NCBI GenBank assembly: GCA_032821775.1
Contig: JAVLRN010000002.1
Span: 682,001 to 746,000 of the forward strand
Length of the DNA stretch: 64,000 nt
Reading direction: 5' to 3'
DNA from: Sanguinoderma infundibulare
Taxonomy: Eukaryota; Basidiomycota; Agaricomycetes; Polyporales; Polyporaceae
Of this stretch, positions 10,023-22,260 are shown piece after piece. Positions within the stretch are counted from its first letter, which is position 1. Each line of letters begins with the position of its first letter. The notes under the pieces were generated by a model. The model ran no database searches, had not been told where the DNA came from, and saw nothing but the letters and a program-made list of their open reading frames with translations. The position numbers and the translations under genes were made by a program.

Positions 10023-13000
10023 ATGGCGTCCGCGACCCTCACCGTCCTCGACGTCGGCCTCGACAACCCCAGCGTCGTCGGAATCGACGCTCTCGCACCC
10101 ATGCACGCTTTCAAGGGCAAGGCCGCCCGCTCGTGGCAGGATCTCCCCGCAGAGATCGTCAGGCATGTCTCTCATGTCGCTTATTGGTCTGCGCCACTGT
10201 CGGGCCTAATGTCTCGTCCACGTCCAGGCTGATCATCACCTATTATCTCCTCGACCTCTCCACAAACGGCTGCATTCCAAAAACATGGGAGCCCCGAGAA
10301 CTCTGGCCGCAGCGCTTTGCATTCACCACCTACCGCGACGCCGTCCAGATGGCCTATCTCAAGAGACTCATACCATGGTGGACGCATCATCGTGAGTGTC
10401 CATTTATGCGCCTCGGACGTTGTGATCCGCGCCATTCTCGTTCCCTCTTTTCCCTCTCCCTGCCATGCCCCTTCATTTCGACGCGTCGACGCGTTCCGCG
10501 TATGAGTGTGCGTCTTCTCGCCTGCTCAATTGCGGCAGTCGCACTCCCGAATATTACCCGAGCACGCTGCAACATCCCCGCATGCAGCGAGCAACGGTGT
10601 GCGGCATGACGTGAACCCTTCTCTGTCCTGCCATTTTACCATTCTCTTTTGTGTATGCGGGTTCCATGACCGGTTGGGGCGCTTCTGTGGACTTCATGCG
10701 CGCTCCGAGCGTAGTCCGCGAACGTGTTCCAGGCGGGGTCTTTGGTAATGGATTATTGTCACAACTCCAGTACTCAAGCCTTTCCGGACGACATTAATGC
10801 CCTCGAGCCTTTCACTGTGCATTCCAGTGCTGCGTTTAGTTCATTATCATGGTTCTGTTCCTCGGCTTGCGTCGCTGCCGCGTCGCAGTTGCCACTTGTT
10901 CTTCGGTGTCAATTGACGTCGACGCATGGTCCATCAGGCACTTCACGTAGATACGTCTTCCGATACGTTTTCATGCTCGTGGCCTTGCACGCAGTAGGAC
11001 TCGATCATGCAGATATGCAAGCATCTGGCCGGTGATTCTGTGCGTTTTGACCCGCCTTCATCTATTGTTTTCGTATATTACACATAGTAACCTACCGAGT
11101 TGGGACGTGCACGTCGTCGGTGTTCATGAATCCAGCCCTCCATCACGCGTTAAACGACGCATGACGTACATCTCTTCCTCAAGCTCATGATCTGCGCGTT
11201 CTCATCTAGAGATGTTCTCTCGCTAACCGAACCTTTACAGTTGAAAACCATCCGTTCTGGAACAAGGCCGTTGCCGTCCTTGATCCCATGGGCGCCTACA
11301 GCCACCTTACCCTCATCCAACCCACGCCTACCGCCGGATCGAACTGCGCCGTTGCCCAGCGAATACCCATGCAACAACACTACAACAGCATGATCAACGC
11401 CTCGTGTCTCGTTTGTCGCATCAACTTCCCGTACAACAGCGAGGGCCTCGGCACCGGAGGCACGAAGCACGAGTCGGTTACGCCGTGGTTTGGCGGTATC
11501 CGTGTATGCAAGGAGCACATGAAGGGCGCTGCGTTTTGCGGCGTATGTTTACGAGAAGCGCCGAGGGTGGAACTGGACGAAGACTACGCACAAGGCCTGT
11601 CCGTCTGCTGCGTGGAGAACGAGGACGTGGAGACGTGGCCAAACGTGGAGGCGACCTGCCGCCCATGCCGTTATGAGCACTTCTGGCGAAGGGTCAGCAT
11701 GCGGCCGCAGTGGCAGATCGCGGTGGACCAGCGACGATGGCAGACGCTTGACTGGGAGACGCGACAGTCGGTAGACTCCTTCATCGAGCTCGGCGAAGGG
11801 TCAATCAGTGACATCCTCCTCGTTGCCGAGGAGAAGCACTGGCTGCGGTCGTACACCAAGATTGCCGATATGCTGCAGCAGGCGCTAGCAGCATCGAGGT
11901 TCGCGTCGAGAGTGGAAGCGGGCGAGGCGTACGGCAGCGATGAAGAACTGAGCGAAGACGAGATGGAGGATCCGGAGATGCTGAGCCTGACGGAGGACGC
12001 GGGCGGTATTCGGGAGCTCGCGATCAATGACTGGGTCCGGAATCGCATCCTCGACGGCCACTGGATCAGCCCCGCCGACGACTTCTACAACTATATGAAC
12101 TTTGGTCGTCCCCGATTAGCTCACGCGCGCCACCCGTGTCCGTGGAATCGCCGCGCGATCTACGAGGGCGCGCTCGACGACGGGCAAGGCGACGAAGCGC
12201 AGGAGCTGCCGCACCCGCGGCCGAAGACTCACGCCGTTCCCCATCCCCCCACCTACCCGCTGGCTCAGCAGACCTACGCCGCGTTCCAGCGGCAGATGCG
12301 CGAGATCCTGCTGCCGCCGATGCGAAATCTCGTCCGCAAATTCGTGGTGGAGGCGTCTCTAGATGGGTTCGACGCAGGGATGCGTGCGCACAACATGTCC
12401 ATTGAGGATGTTGTCAACGAGCTCCGCGACGAGTCCGCGTGGTACAACGGCGTGAACTGGCTGGAAGTCCGCCAGAACCGCCTCGCGCTAGAGGAGGAAG
12501 ATCGCCGGCGGTTAAGAGAACGCGAAAAGGAACGGGAAGAGGACGACTCTTCTTCTTCGTCGCGCTCGGGGGGGTCTCACACGACGAGCCCTGTCCTCTC
12601 GACGACGACCCTCCAAACGACTCCATCGCCACCGCCCGTCAACAAGGACGAGCAGGCTGCGGCGTCACCGATGGAGGCGGCCCCAGTCGCTGTGGCCGTA
12701 CACTTTCCTCAGCCACTCTCACCGTTGTTGCAAGGGGCAGAGCTCTTGCGGCCAATACCGTACATACCTGTGACGACGGATCACATGCCACACTATAGTC
12801 GTGAGGCGTTCACCATAGTGCGTACCTGGGCTTCCGGTCCGTGCGTGGCTCTAGACTGACAGACCGACCCCTGCAGGTTTGGAAGGAGGCATGTGCACCG
12901 CTCTGGCACTGCCGCTGCTCGATATGCGAGCGCGCTGTGATGAACGCCAACATGAGCGCGGGCACCACGGTCCCAACGCAAGCACAGCTCGCGACCCAGG

Positions 13001-13677
13001 CCCAGCAACATCAGCAGCAGCCTCCACCAAGTCGAGAGCAGCCCCCCGTCGAGATCAAAATTCAGGAGGCCCCCATTCAGCCCGTCGCGGAAGAGGAGGA
13101 AGAGGACCTTGACGAGTCGGAAGACGAGTCAGAGCTCGTTGATGGCGAGTCAGAACGCGGCGAAGCGGACGACATCTCCTTCGTCGTTCCTACTCCTGCT
13201 CACCACCCTACCTCGCGGAAACGCCGCTCGTCGGACCTCGAACTTGATACGGAGGACTCGTTGTCGCACACCACCAGTACCGACAACTCCGAACGCTCCC
13301 GGACCCCGCCAAAAAGGATGCGAAGGGAGGGCTCGTACGACCACTCCGCGTCTTTGCCGATGTCCCCCTCTGTAACGTCCACAACGTCAACTTCCGTCCC
13401 CCCGACGTCAAGTTCGCCGTTTGGCCAACGGCAGCGGAAACGTTCGAGCGAAGAGCTCGACCTTGATGACGAGCTACCTGTGTCGGGCAAACGTATGAGG
13501 GCGGAGGAGCCACGGACGCCGTCTGTCAAGGGCATCGAGCTGGAGCTGGAGCCGCGGACGCCGTCCAAGGAGTTCGAGCCACGGGTGTCGAGACTGAGCG
13601 CGACGCCGGCGGCTGTGACGACGGTCACTGTGGGGCGAGAACCGCCTGTCGTTGCAGGCATCGTGCCGGCGAACTAG
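10023..13677 (+). CDS. Conserved-looking large protein with F-box-like N-terminus, Cys-rich middle and acidic disordered tail
   Basis: Four exons: 10023-10157, 10228-10391, 11241-12817, 12877-13677. The first intron uses a GC donor (AG|gcatgt); the second is unusually long, about 850 bp. The N-terminus contains ARSWQDLPAEIVRLIITYYL, reading like a short F-box motif. The middle has paired cysteines (SCLVCRINFPYN, FCGVCLREAP, TCRPCRYEHF) suggesting a zinc-binding fold, then the aromatic-rich segment WISPADDFYNYMNFGRPR. A charged helix rich in Arg/Glu (EEEDRRRLREREKEREEDD), a Ser/Pro tract, another Cys pair (HCRCSICERAV), a Gln-rich run, long acidic blocks and several basic KRR motifs that could be nuclear signals follow. 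Frame and composition are consistent across 850 codons. I do not recognise a named family; a nuclear or adaptor role is only a guess. Confidence 0.75.
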
Positions 13678-16629
13678 GTCCTCGGCGGAAGGGATGGAGG
13701 ACGAGCGTAGTCTGCAGGGCAGAGGGGTTGGCGACGTCAGACATCAAGGCACCAACCAGGAAGGGAGGGGGAAAGAGGGGGAAAGAGGCCCAAGCATTGT
13801 TGATATACGCGACGCAACGACCGACCTCGTGGGTTCCGCGCGCCCGCTAGGGTGCATGGTGCCTTGGACAGCAACAGCCAGCCGGATGCGGATGGAAGAC
13901 ATTTTGGGTCCGCGCGCGCGCTCTTGTCACCCGGTGTTCGGTGACGCACACCACACGATAGGTCTCCTTGCGATCGATCCTCGCCACAGCGTGGAGATCT
14001 CGGAGGCAGACGTGCACAGCTGTCACTAGGCACCTGTTCCCCCTGGGCAGTTGCATTCCTCTTTCCAGAACCGTTTATCCAAACGATCTCTCATCCGAAA
14101 TCTCACCTCCATCCCCCATCGTATCCCTGGAGATCTACCCGCGAGATCGGCTTGCTGTGTCGACATCAAGTGACGGTTGACGCTCTGTGGGGTGGATTGC
14201 ACCCGAGCCGAGGCCGAGCATGTGGGCGTGCGCGCACGCCGCCGTGACTCCGTGTTCGCCTCTTCATGTCTGCCTGCCTTGTTATCGCGTTGTTATTTAC
14301 GTTGCCGAGCCGAGACGTAGGCATGGACGTTGCCTTGGAGGGTTGAATATCAATTACCGAGGATCATCACAGGAAGTCGACGAAGACGAAGCAACAGCCA
14401 TCTAGATGGAACCTGGGATTGCCGCGGATGGGTCGCGGGCCACACGCCACGCTCGCGGGTGACGCTGGATGACCGAATGTGGGGAGGGCTCCCTTTTGAC
14501 CGTATGTTCCGCTTCTTGCGTTTGCGTTTCCTGTTTGACTGTTCGACTTTGTCCCTTTCTGATTTTGATGCCCGCTGTCCGGTTGGCTTCGCTGCCGTTG
14601 ACCTTGGACACGATTCGCGGCCCGGCGTGCTGGGCTCGTGGCCTGTGTCCACTATGCGCTTCCCCCTTCGCTCATCTGCGCTCATCACGTTTCCTTGTAT
14701 AGTACTGTCGCCGCTCGTCCACAATCTCCCTCGCCTTCTTCTCTCTTCCCATCTTCCCGGCGCGCTGTATCCCCGTGTTGCGTCCCTTCGCTTGCCGCTT
14801 CCCATCGCCGAGCACCCTATTCCCACTTCCTCGTTTTCCATTACGTCACGAATCCTCCGATTCTTCTCTTCATTTATTGGGCTATGGCTCTCCGTTCCTC
14901 GTTATTGGTGCTGTTGTTCTTGATGTACCCGTGCGCGTTCCCCATCCCTTGCCCATTGCCCTCCCCGGTCGCCTGCGTCGCTGTCGTCCATCGTGGTTCA
15001 ACCCCGGTCCTCAGTCCATCGATTTTCGTCTTCGGCGCGCCTAAGCGGTTCTCGTCCTCTCTCGTCTGACGTCGTGCCTCCATGTCAAGCTCGCGGATCA
15101 CCTCCTGCCCACCATGCCGCCTCGTCCTTCGCCTCTTCCATTCCAAATCGTCGTCCTCATTCCTAACCAATGCCGCCTAACTCACCCACCCTTCGTAACA
15201 CTTTGACCGCCCTCGTCTCGCCGACGATCGAGCAGGTCAAATCGGACACCTCATCTCGCATTTCCCTGTTCATCCATCCGTTAACATATACACCGCTTTG
15301 AATCGTGCTTTGCAAAGTTGCAGTCGCAATTGGTTTCCGTTTTCTCTCGTGCCGTTTCGATTTTACATGCCCCATGCGCTCACCTCCGTCATCTTTCCCT
15401 CTGTCTGACCTGTAGCTATCTAGTTTTCGGATGATCGATTCCCTTCTAACTCGCACGCTTCGCCGCTCTACCTTCGTCACAGATGGGCACGGGGATAAGC
15501 CGGAGGTGTCACGGACTGCTAAGCTAGGTACACGCGGTGTAGATGGGGAGGTTGTAGAAAGTCTGTCGACGTCGGTCGGAAGTCCTGTATGATGTACGCA
15601 CTCAGCACACACACACATACTCATACATACAATCTTCGGAAACCATGCATTTGTATCCTGTTCTCGTCGTCCGTTGTAGTTATAGTACGTACTAGCCCCG
15701 AGTGGGCTGTCTTCGTGTACTGGAATGCACTTTCGCATCGTGTTCTTGTCCGCCTGCTGTTTCGTGTGGCATGTGCCCGCCGCTCGCCATATGGTACACC
15801 GTGCGGCGTTTGAATTTGACCTGTGAAGGCTCGAATGAATACGAATGCATGCGGAGGTCGCGCGAGAGGCGATGTGGCGTCAGAGCCGCGGGACATTGGC
15901 CAGGCGGGCTGAGAAGGGCAGGCTAGATGGGCGTCAAACCTTGTTGGACCAGGTTGACCACTGACGGCGATCGTCGCGACGAGCAGCTTCCTGTGCACGC
16001 ATCGCCCTCTGATATGAACCCCGCGCGCGTTTTCATTAATATGCGTGGGTATGTGCGATTGAGTGCGATACAAGCCTTTTGGACGGGGGCGGAAAGCGCG
16101 AGGCACTCTTAACCTAACCTTGCGTCCTCGTGGCGCGATCGATATTGGTGACTGGCAAGAGGGGCAGGACGGCGACGCGGGGGCGTCCGTATGGTTTGCC
16201 TTGCGGGTGGCGAATCTGATAACGTTTCGATCGTGTAGGTGGCTGTCTACTTGGCGTTTTTGTGTGTCGATGCTGATGTGTACCATTGCAGCTTGAGCTT
16301 GGGGGCATCTGGCAAAGTTCTCCGTTCCTCGCGGAGCACACGATGTGGCTCGGCTGGGGAACGAGGGATCACGACTGGTACGTGAACGTTCCCCGTCGGA
16401 TCCGTCGTTCCCGCGAGTACATGATGACCAACCTGGCGGACCGGGTGCTACTTATACCTGCCCGCGTGACGGTGAACGAGCCTGTTGCATGTATGTCTTA
16501 AAGCCCCATCGCGTCAGGTTCTTTATGATCATCCATAATGATTAGGTCACATACCGCTCTATCACAAGTTTCGTATCGGACGTTTCAAAAAGTTCATGTT
16601 ATCCATGTCGCTTCCAAAAGCATCGGCCG
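13678..16629. other. Long non-coding stretch
   Basis: Nearly 3 kb with no supported gene. Frames stay open for 140-220 codons in places, but they are Cys/Ser/Pro/Leu-rich translations of pyrimidine-rich DNA with no domain. A short CA-rich repeat sits at about 15,605-15,630. A plus-strand frame at about 16,290-16,500 (ELGGIWQSSPFLAEHTMWLG) is mildly protein-like but has no partner exons. The first few hundred bases are probably the 3' UTR of the preceding gene. Confidence 0.4.
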
Positions 16630-16805
16630 CAATCTGTTCTCGATGTCATATTGGCCGAGGTCCGGACCTGGTCGTGGGTTCGCCATCGATATGGAGGGCA
16701 GCAGCAACGGAAGCGCGAACGCTGTCGTATCGCAGGCAGCATCTAATGTCCACGGTCACCTGAATGCGCTTGAAGGGACGAGGATCACGAACCTTATGGT
16801 ATGAA
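16630..16805 (-). pseudogene. F-box-like gene relic: promoter and start fused to the 3' coding end
   Basis: Read on the minus strand, 16,803-16,749 is a near copy of the promoter block of the F-box-like gene at 22.26 kb (ataaggttcgtgatcctcgt, later caggtgaccgtggac). It continues through agatgctgc and a start codon at 16,686 (MANPRPG). The sequence then jumps to PDLGQYD, the motif found at the far C-terminus of that same gene (near 23,857). The whole body of about 1.5 kb is missing. The frame ends after 30 codons, so this is a deletion relic. Confidence 0.6.
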
Positions 16806-17441
16806 GATACTGGCCCTGATGCCTACTGTTGTCGAACACGACAAATCGACGAATGAGGTTAACAGATGCGGTTTCCCATCACTGTTGGGGGTTGATTCTG
16901 GGAAGGCACGGTAAAAGGCTGAAAATCCGGTGACGCTAGAGAGTTTAAAACTAGATAGAAGAAATCACTAAGTACTAGGGCGATTCGGGGGCCTTGCGAG
17001 ACGAACTTCGCACCCGAGCAAGCGGTGATTAATGAAACGAGGATCTTCGTTCGCGATGGGACATTTTAAATAATTGCACGAATGAAAAATGCCTTGTCGT
17101 GGAAGTGGAGGCGATGGTCAAGTTGGCGGGAGGTGGCTCAACAATGGAGTCCGCCGAAAGGAGATAAGATTCGAAGGGGACAAGCGCCCAGCGCGTGGCT
17201 TCGAAGCAACCGCCATGTTGAACTGTTTCCCACTTCGACTGCGCACCATCTTCTCGAGCTCTGGCCAGTCAACTCTCACTCACCCTCGACCGAGGTTAGT
17301 TTTATCTCTGGGTTAATTGCTGGGGGTTTCAAGGCCGGCCTAGGTATGTATGTGTCAGTGGAACTTCGCTCCTGTGGCGGGGGGCATTCAGTAGCTGATG
17401 CATCCATTTCTCTTCCATTTTCAGGCTCAGCTTATCTCGCA

Positions 17442-19060
17442 ATGACCAGTCCCGCATTACCCCTCGACGTGCTATTACTGATCGCGGAGATCTCCCCACA
17501 ACGGACGGTCGCAAGGATGACGCGGACGTGTCGCGTGCTACGGGAGGGCGGAGCTAGGCTCCTCTTGGATGGTGGGGTGTCGCTCACCACCGGAAAGAAT
17601 CTGATCTCCTTTTTGCGGTTCTTGAAGGCGGATCCGACCCCTCGCTTCCAATACCTCCGCTCCTTGGAGATCGCATGTGGTGAATTGCAGCCGAAGGCGG
17701 TGGACGCCCTCCTCGGATTGATCACACATCCTCTGTTGGCTCTGAACTCGCTGACATTGCGAGAGGCAGAATCGATGCTCAGATCAAAACAGACCCCTTC
17801 TCGACACTCCACAAAGGTTTCCGATCCGGCGATTCTTGTAGCTGCGTTTTCAGCGCTAATGACGCTTGAAAACCTGTCAGTCGCGCAGTGCGACCAACGC
17901 GCGTGCAGCCTGATAAGCACGATCCAGTCGCCTCTCAAGAAGATATCCATCGACTTCACGCCGCTCACCTCCTGGCACCGCTCCGACGATGCTGAAGACA
18001 GGAATCCCATCGTCCTCCTCGCGAACGTCTCCGATACACTCGAGGAGATATCCGGGTCCAACTTCGCCATGCACCCCCAGCACGTCCGGTACGACGTGGT
18101 CTACCCATCCGTCCGCAAGATCAACGCGTACAACAGCGAATCGGTCTCGATTCCGGGGACGCTGGCGTACATCACCGCATTCCCCAACCTGACTCACCTC
18201 TCGCTCGTCTCTTCGCATAGCAACTTCACGGGGTGGCTCGACACGCCTGCTCAACGCACTCTACTGGACTCGTTGCGTTCGTCCAATATGGAGAACCAGG
18301 AAAGGCACAAGCGGACCTGGAAACACCTGGAGGAGGTTTCGGGGACCACCTTGGACGTCCTCGCGTTGGGGCTGACCTGCCGCGTCCAGAGACTCCGGCT
18401 TACCGGAGCCATCTTGACCGGGCTCATCCCGCACGTGAAGACCGTCCTCAACGACACGCGACCCACAAGCCTGGCGATCACCGTCGCCGGCGCATCTCTG
18501 TTTCAAGACGAGACGATCGCCGGCGTGTTGCGGGAACCGTCTGCGCAACAGGTCAAGACGCTCGAGATGGAACTCTGCTTCTCCCCGTCCGAGGGCGAGG
18601 TGGACGTCCAAGCAGTGCTCGTACGTCGTCCCTCACTGGCAACCCCACTTGGAGAATGACGCACTGACCTTCGTTCGACTATCAGAACGACGTAGCGAGA
18701 ACGCTGGCGTTGCTCCCCGTCCTCAGCCATCTCACTCTCACCCTCAACTGCGGCCTCCTCACCGGACCGATCCCATCCCACCGGTCGCGGTACGGGTGGT
18801 TCTGCCCCGCAGAGGAAGCCCTCGACGGGCTCGATCTCGAGGCGACCGGAGCGCTCTTCCGTGCCGCGATCCCGTCCCTGGAGGACGTCGCCGTGCACCT
18901 CTCCAAAGATCGCGCGTGTCACGAGTACATGCTCGGGGCCGTCGGAGACAGCGACTCCGTGGCCTCGTCCGGGAGCGGGTCGTTGGGTTCCGAGTCTGCG
19001 GTGGAGATGGAGGCGGACTTTGGCAATTTGTTGATGGAGGAGGATGACGATGGATGGTGA
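17442..19060 (+). CDS. F-box-like/LRR-like protein (cluster member 1)
   Basis: Two exons, 17442-18620 and 18686-19060, joined by an intron with gtacgt and atcag. The protein opens MTSPALPLDVLLLIAEISPQ, an F-box-like motif (LPLDVLLxIAExSP), followed by MTRTCRVLREGGARLLLDGG. Then come repeated leucine-rich segments such as LTHPLLALNSLTLREAE in the style of degenerate LRRs, and AYITAFPNLTHLSLVSSH. The tail is strongly acidic and ends EEDDDGW. F-box proteins of this kind normally recruit substrates to SCF ubiquitin ligases through Skp1; that role is inferred from the family only. A 5' UTR intron ending in ttttcag lies just before the start. It is the most divergent member of the cluster here and appears intact. 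Confidence 0.8.
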
Positions 19061-19694
19061 TTGCTGGTGTGTAGAATATAGCGTACACTTCCTCCCTCTT
19101 CATCGATGTTGGGCGATGGAGAGGCAAGTCTCGAGAATGGATGCTCAAATCACTGTTGTCACCGTATTACGCATTAGGCAACTCAGACGCCTGCGGCCGG
19201 CTCGAGATCCCGAATAGCCGAATAGCCGGTCGCCAGCAAGCGACTTTCTATGATCCCCTCCTCCTCCTCCGCCCCCATGTCCTCACACCAGCTCTCCGAT
19301 TCCGATTGATTCATGTCCTGGAGAATTTGTTGAACTGATGAAGAGGAAAATGTCGCATGTACGGTCCGTGAATTAGAGAATAGTTCCGCCAAAAGCTCAG
19401 TAGATTGTCCAGATAGCGCACGGCCGTCAATTAATATCTAGTACCAACATGCGACGCGACTAGAAGAAGTTAAGGACGAGTGCCATCTGAGGCTGGAGCG
19501 TAGGGTGGTGGGGTAGTTTCACTCCTCGGTCGATTTGGCGTCACCGTCTGCGAGCGTCTGTCAAGGTCAGCAGTTTTTACCGTAAGAAGGTTCCTAATAT
19601 TGACACGGTTCCGTAAAATCCGATGGCTGTACATTCCGTGCGCTGCGGTTGAATCGATCAGGCCGTACTTTGCTCTCAACCACCTCTTATGAAC
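19061..19694. other. Intergenic spacer in the F-box cluster
   Basis: No gene. The last 100 bases before 19,695 contain gctgcggttgaa, also found before the start of the gene at 22.26 kb, so a diverged version of the shared promoter block is probably present. Confidence 0.4.
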
Positions 19695-21408
19695 ATGACA
19701 AGTTGGGATCTCCAGTCGACCAGTGCCCAGGTAATGTCAATCCTCTGCTCAGCACTGCCATCGACCTGACTGTCGGCAAAGGAGAATGGCGGTTGGACGC
19801 TCCCCTTCGACATCCTGCCAGGTATCATGGCCGCCGCCCAACGTCCGACCATATCCGCTCTCATGAAGACCTGCCGCGTCCTCTACGCCGAAGGACCTAA
19901 ACACCTGCTTCGCGGTGGAGTCGAACTCTCTTCCACCCGTCAAGTCATCCTGTTCGTGACATTCATGCTCGTTGAAGAAGACGTGTCCCGCTTCACACAC
20001 TTTCGCAAGCTTGTGCTATCCATACGCTCCGTACCCTACCCCCCTGAGAGGGAGCTTCTCTACTATTTGGAGTACCTGCTTACCCACCCCTCGCTTTCCC
20101 TAGAGACTCTGGCCATTCCATACGCGGAATATCTTCTGGCGTGCGGCGGACCAGCGTTCTGCAGAGCCATCCGGAGCCTCACAACAGTCAAGCACCTCGT
20201 CACGCTTCGGACGGGCAGGGAAGGTGGCACGTTCATCAACGCCTTCGCCTCCACAGTCGAGTCTGTGACGATTGGTGTCGACCAGAACTCCCCTTTTTAC
20301 ATATCTGCGCTTCTTCCCTTCTCTGCCACGCTTCACACTTTGCTGATCAAGCCGGAAACCTACGTCTCCGCCGTTTCTCTCCTGTGGAACGTAGGCGTTA
20401 ACGCCTTCCCCAACGTCCGCACGTTCGGCATCGTGTGCTACACACCGGTTCCCCACCTCCTCGACACCCCCGCGTTCTTCTGCGCGTTTCCAAACATCGC
20501 CCATCTTCAACTCATCCCCACGAAGCTCGACGTCGCGACTGGATACGAGTTATCTCCTGGTCTGGAAATTGCCCGTGCCTCCCGCGTGCGCGAGGATCTC
20601 CATAATCAGAGGATACAATACCGACACGGCGGAGCCACATCGTTGACATCGCTCACCGAGTGCTCTGGAGAGCTGCTTGACGTCTTCGCGCTAGCACTCG
20701 ACCGCCCGCTTTCGAAGCTCTCGCTGTGGCAACGCATCGAACCGGGAGTCATCCGGGTCCTCCGGACGGTCTTGGAAGAGACTCGCCCGAGGCACCTTCG
20801 CCTGAGCGTCGCCAGGAATGCGACGGCGCCGGTCTTCAACGTTCTACGCGGGCTCGGCAACACGGAAAGTCCTGGTCCTAGGCGCGTCGATATCGACATC
20901 GCCGTGCACTCCAACCATCAGGCGCTCCGGGCCGAGACGACCATGGTGCGTCGATCGATCTCGTTGCTTTCGGTGCGGGGTCTAACGCGGTCACTCACAG
21001 GAGCAACTCTTCTCGGCGTTCTTCCCCCTGCCTGTCGGACTCATCGAGCTCAACGTTCTCTTCGTCATCCCGGCTCTATTCCAGCCCCACCCCGACCCGC
21101 TGTTATCCGAGGTTGGCCTCGCGGCGTTCGTGCAGACGGTGTCGGCCGCGGTGCCGTCGTTGGCCTTCACTTGCCGGGCGACCTACGGCGAGTTCTGCTT
21201 CGAGTGGCCAGACCTCGGCCAAGGCGACTACAGGGAGCAGGTCGTGTATGACTTCGACTATGACGACGCTGATGAGGACGCCGCGGCCGATTTCTCTGCT
21301 GAACTGGACCCGGCTTTCATGGACAACCCGAAATTGAAAACCGTTGGAGATGGCGATGTCGTGGATCTCGGTTTGGGAGAACTGCTTACGTTGAACGATG
21401 GCGATTAG
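19695..21408 (+). CDS. F-box-like/LRR-like protein (cluster member 2)
   Basis: The main exon 19782-20945 encodes TLPFDILPGIMAAAQRPTIS, then ALMKTCRVLYAEGPKHLLRG, the F-box-like head shared with the other members. LRR-like repeats follow (FPNIAHLQLIPTKLD, SLTECSGELLDVFALALDRP, LSKLSLWQRIEPGVIRVLR). The last exon, 21001-21408, carries EQLFSAFFPLPVGLIELNVL, the signature PDLGQGD and an acidic tail. A short first exon at 19695-19730 (MTSWDLQSTSAQ) followed by a 51 bp intron is my inference by analogy with the 22.26 kb gene. The acceptor is aaag rather than a canonical cag, so the 5' end is uncertain. The gene otherwise reads as intact. Its closest relative here is the gene at 22.26 kb. Confidence 0.8.
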
Positions 21409-21556
21409 TTTTGTCCGGGAGAGTCTATACGGCAAGCGACCTGGACGAGATGGATGGGTCAAAACGTTTGTGCTATTGGGCGTGTCACGAGGGCTTCGAT
21501 GAATCAGATCTAATCCGCTTCTTTCTCGCCGGTGTGGTGGAGTCGGGCGAGCATCT

Positions 21557-21780
21557 GTGGTTCATATCATAAGGTTAGTGATCCTCGTGCATTCCGGTGA
21601 CCGTGGACATGAGATGCTGCCTGCAGTAGAATGGCCTTCGTACGTCCGTTGCTGCTGCGCATCCTCTATATTGATAGCGGACCCCCAACTGACAATGAAC
21701 ACGACTCCCCGGGCACGTGCGCCATGGGCACTCGACGTGTTACCAACTGTTCGGGTGTCCATGACGCGCACAGTAGGCCT
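21557..21780 (+). pseudogene. Truncated 5' end of an F-box-like gene
   Basis: The segment from ataaggttagtgatcctcgt (about 21,573) through gatgctgcctgcag and the first-exon equivalent (about 21,670-21,705, with gcggac and acaatgaac) matches the promoter and first exon of the gene at 22,261, about 580 bp further on. The start codon has become ATA or ATT (attgatagcggac), and no F-box body follows. It looks like a tandem duplicate of the 5' end only, or the remains of a deleted gene. Confidence 0.55.
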
Positions 21781-22260
21781 CAGCCCTGTTCTTTCGACAC
21801 TTCGTCGTTGGCAAGACGTGAGGATGGGCAACCATCTCTCTGCTTCAAGGGCTTGTAGGACGCGCATTATTCTCCTGTTTGGACGTTGAGATTTGGGTCT
21901 TCGGCACCGGACGGACCTTGACTTGTGCGACGAACGCCTAGTAGGACGAATGGGCTGCGAGGAGTGACCGCGTGAAAGTGCAACGGTAGGGAGGGCTCAA
22001 ATTTAGTCCATACATGATCGATACTGAATAACGTCTCGATATGTGTCAGCCTTTTGCCATACCCTAACCTTCCCAGAACCAACTGCGAACAGTGGTGGGG
22101 AACGGCATTTGCGCCCATCGTTCGTCGGTCGGTCGCGTGGGTGATCAGGATAAGGTTCGTGATCCTCGTGCGTTCAGGTGACCGTGGACGTTAAATTTGC
22201 GTAAGATGCTGCGGTTGAACTTTGGCCTTCGCACTGCCCTTGCCGCCGCCCTCCACATCG

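Noticed and set aside
12840..13660. Minus-strand frames under the 10-13.7 kb gene
   Set aside because: Opposite-strand shadows of the acidic tail; no start context, and composition unlike a protein.
14330..15170. Long overlapping frames on both strands (up to about 197 codons)
   Set aside because: Low-complexity Ser/Pro/Leu or Arg/Gly translations of pyrimidine-rich DNA, with no domain and no splice structure.
15600..15640. CA-rich short repeat as a regulatory array
   Set aside because: Ordinary microsatellite-like sequence with no associated gene.
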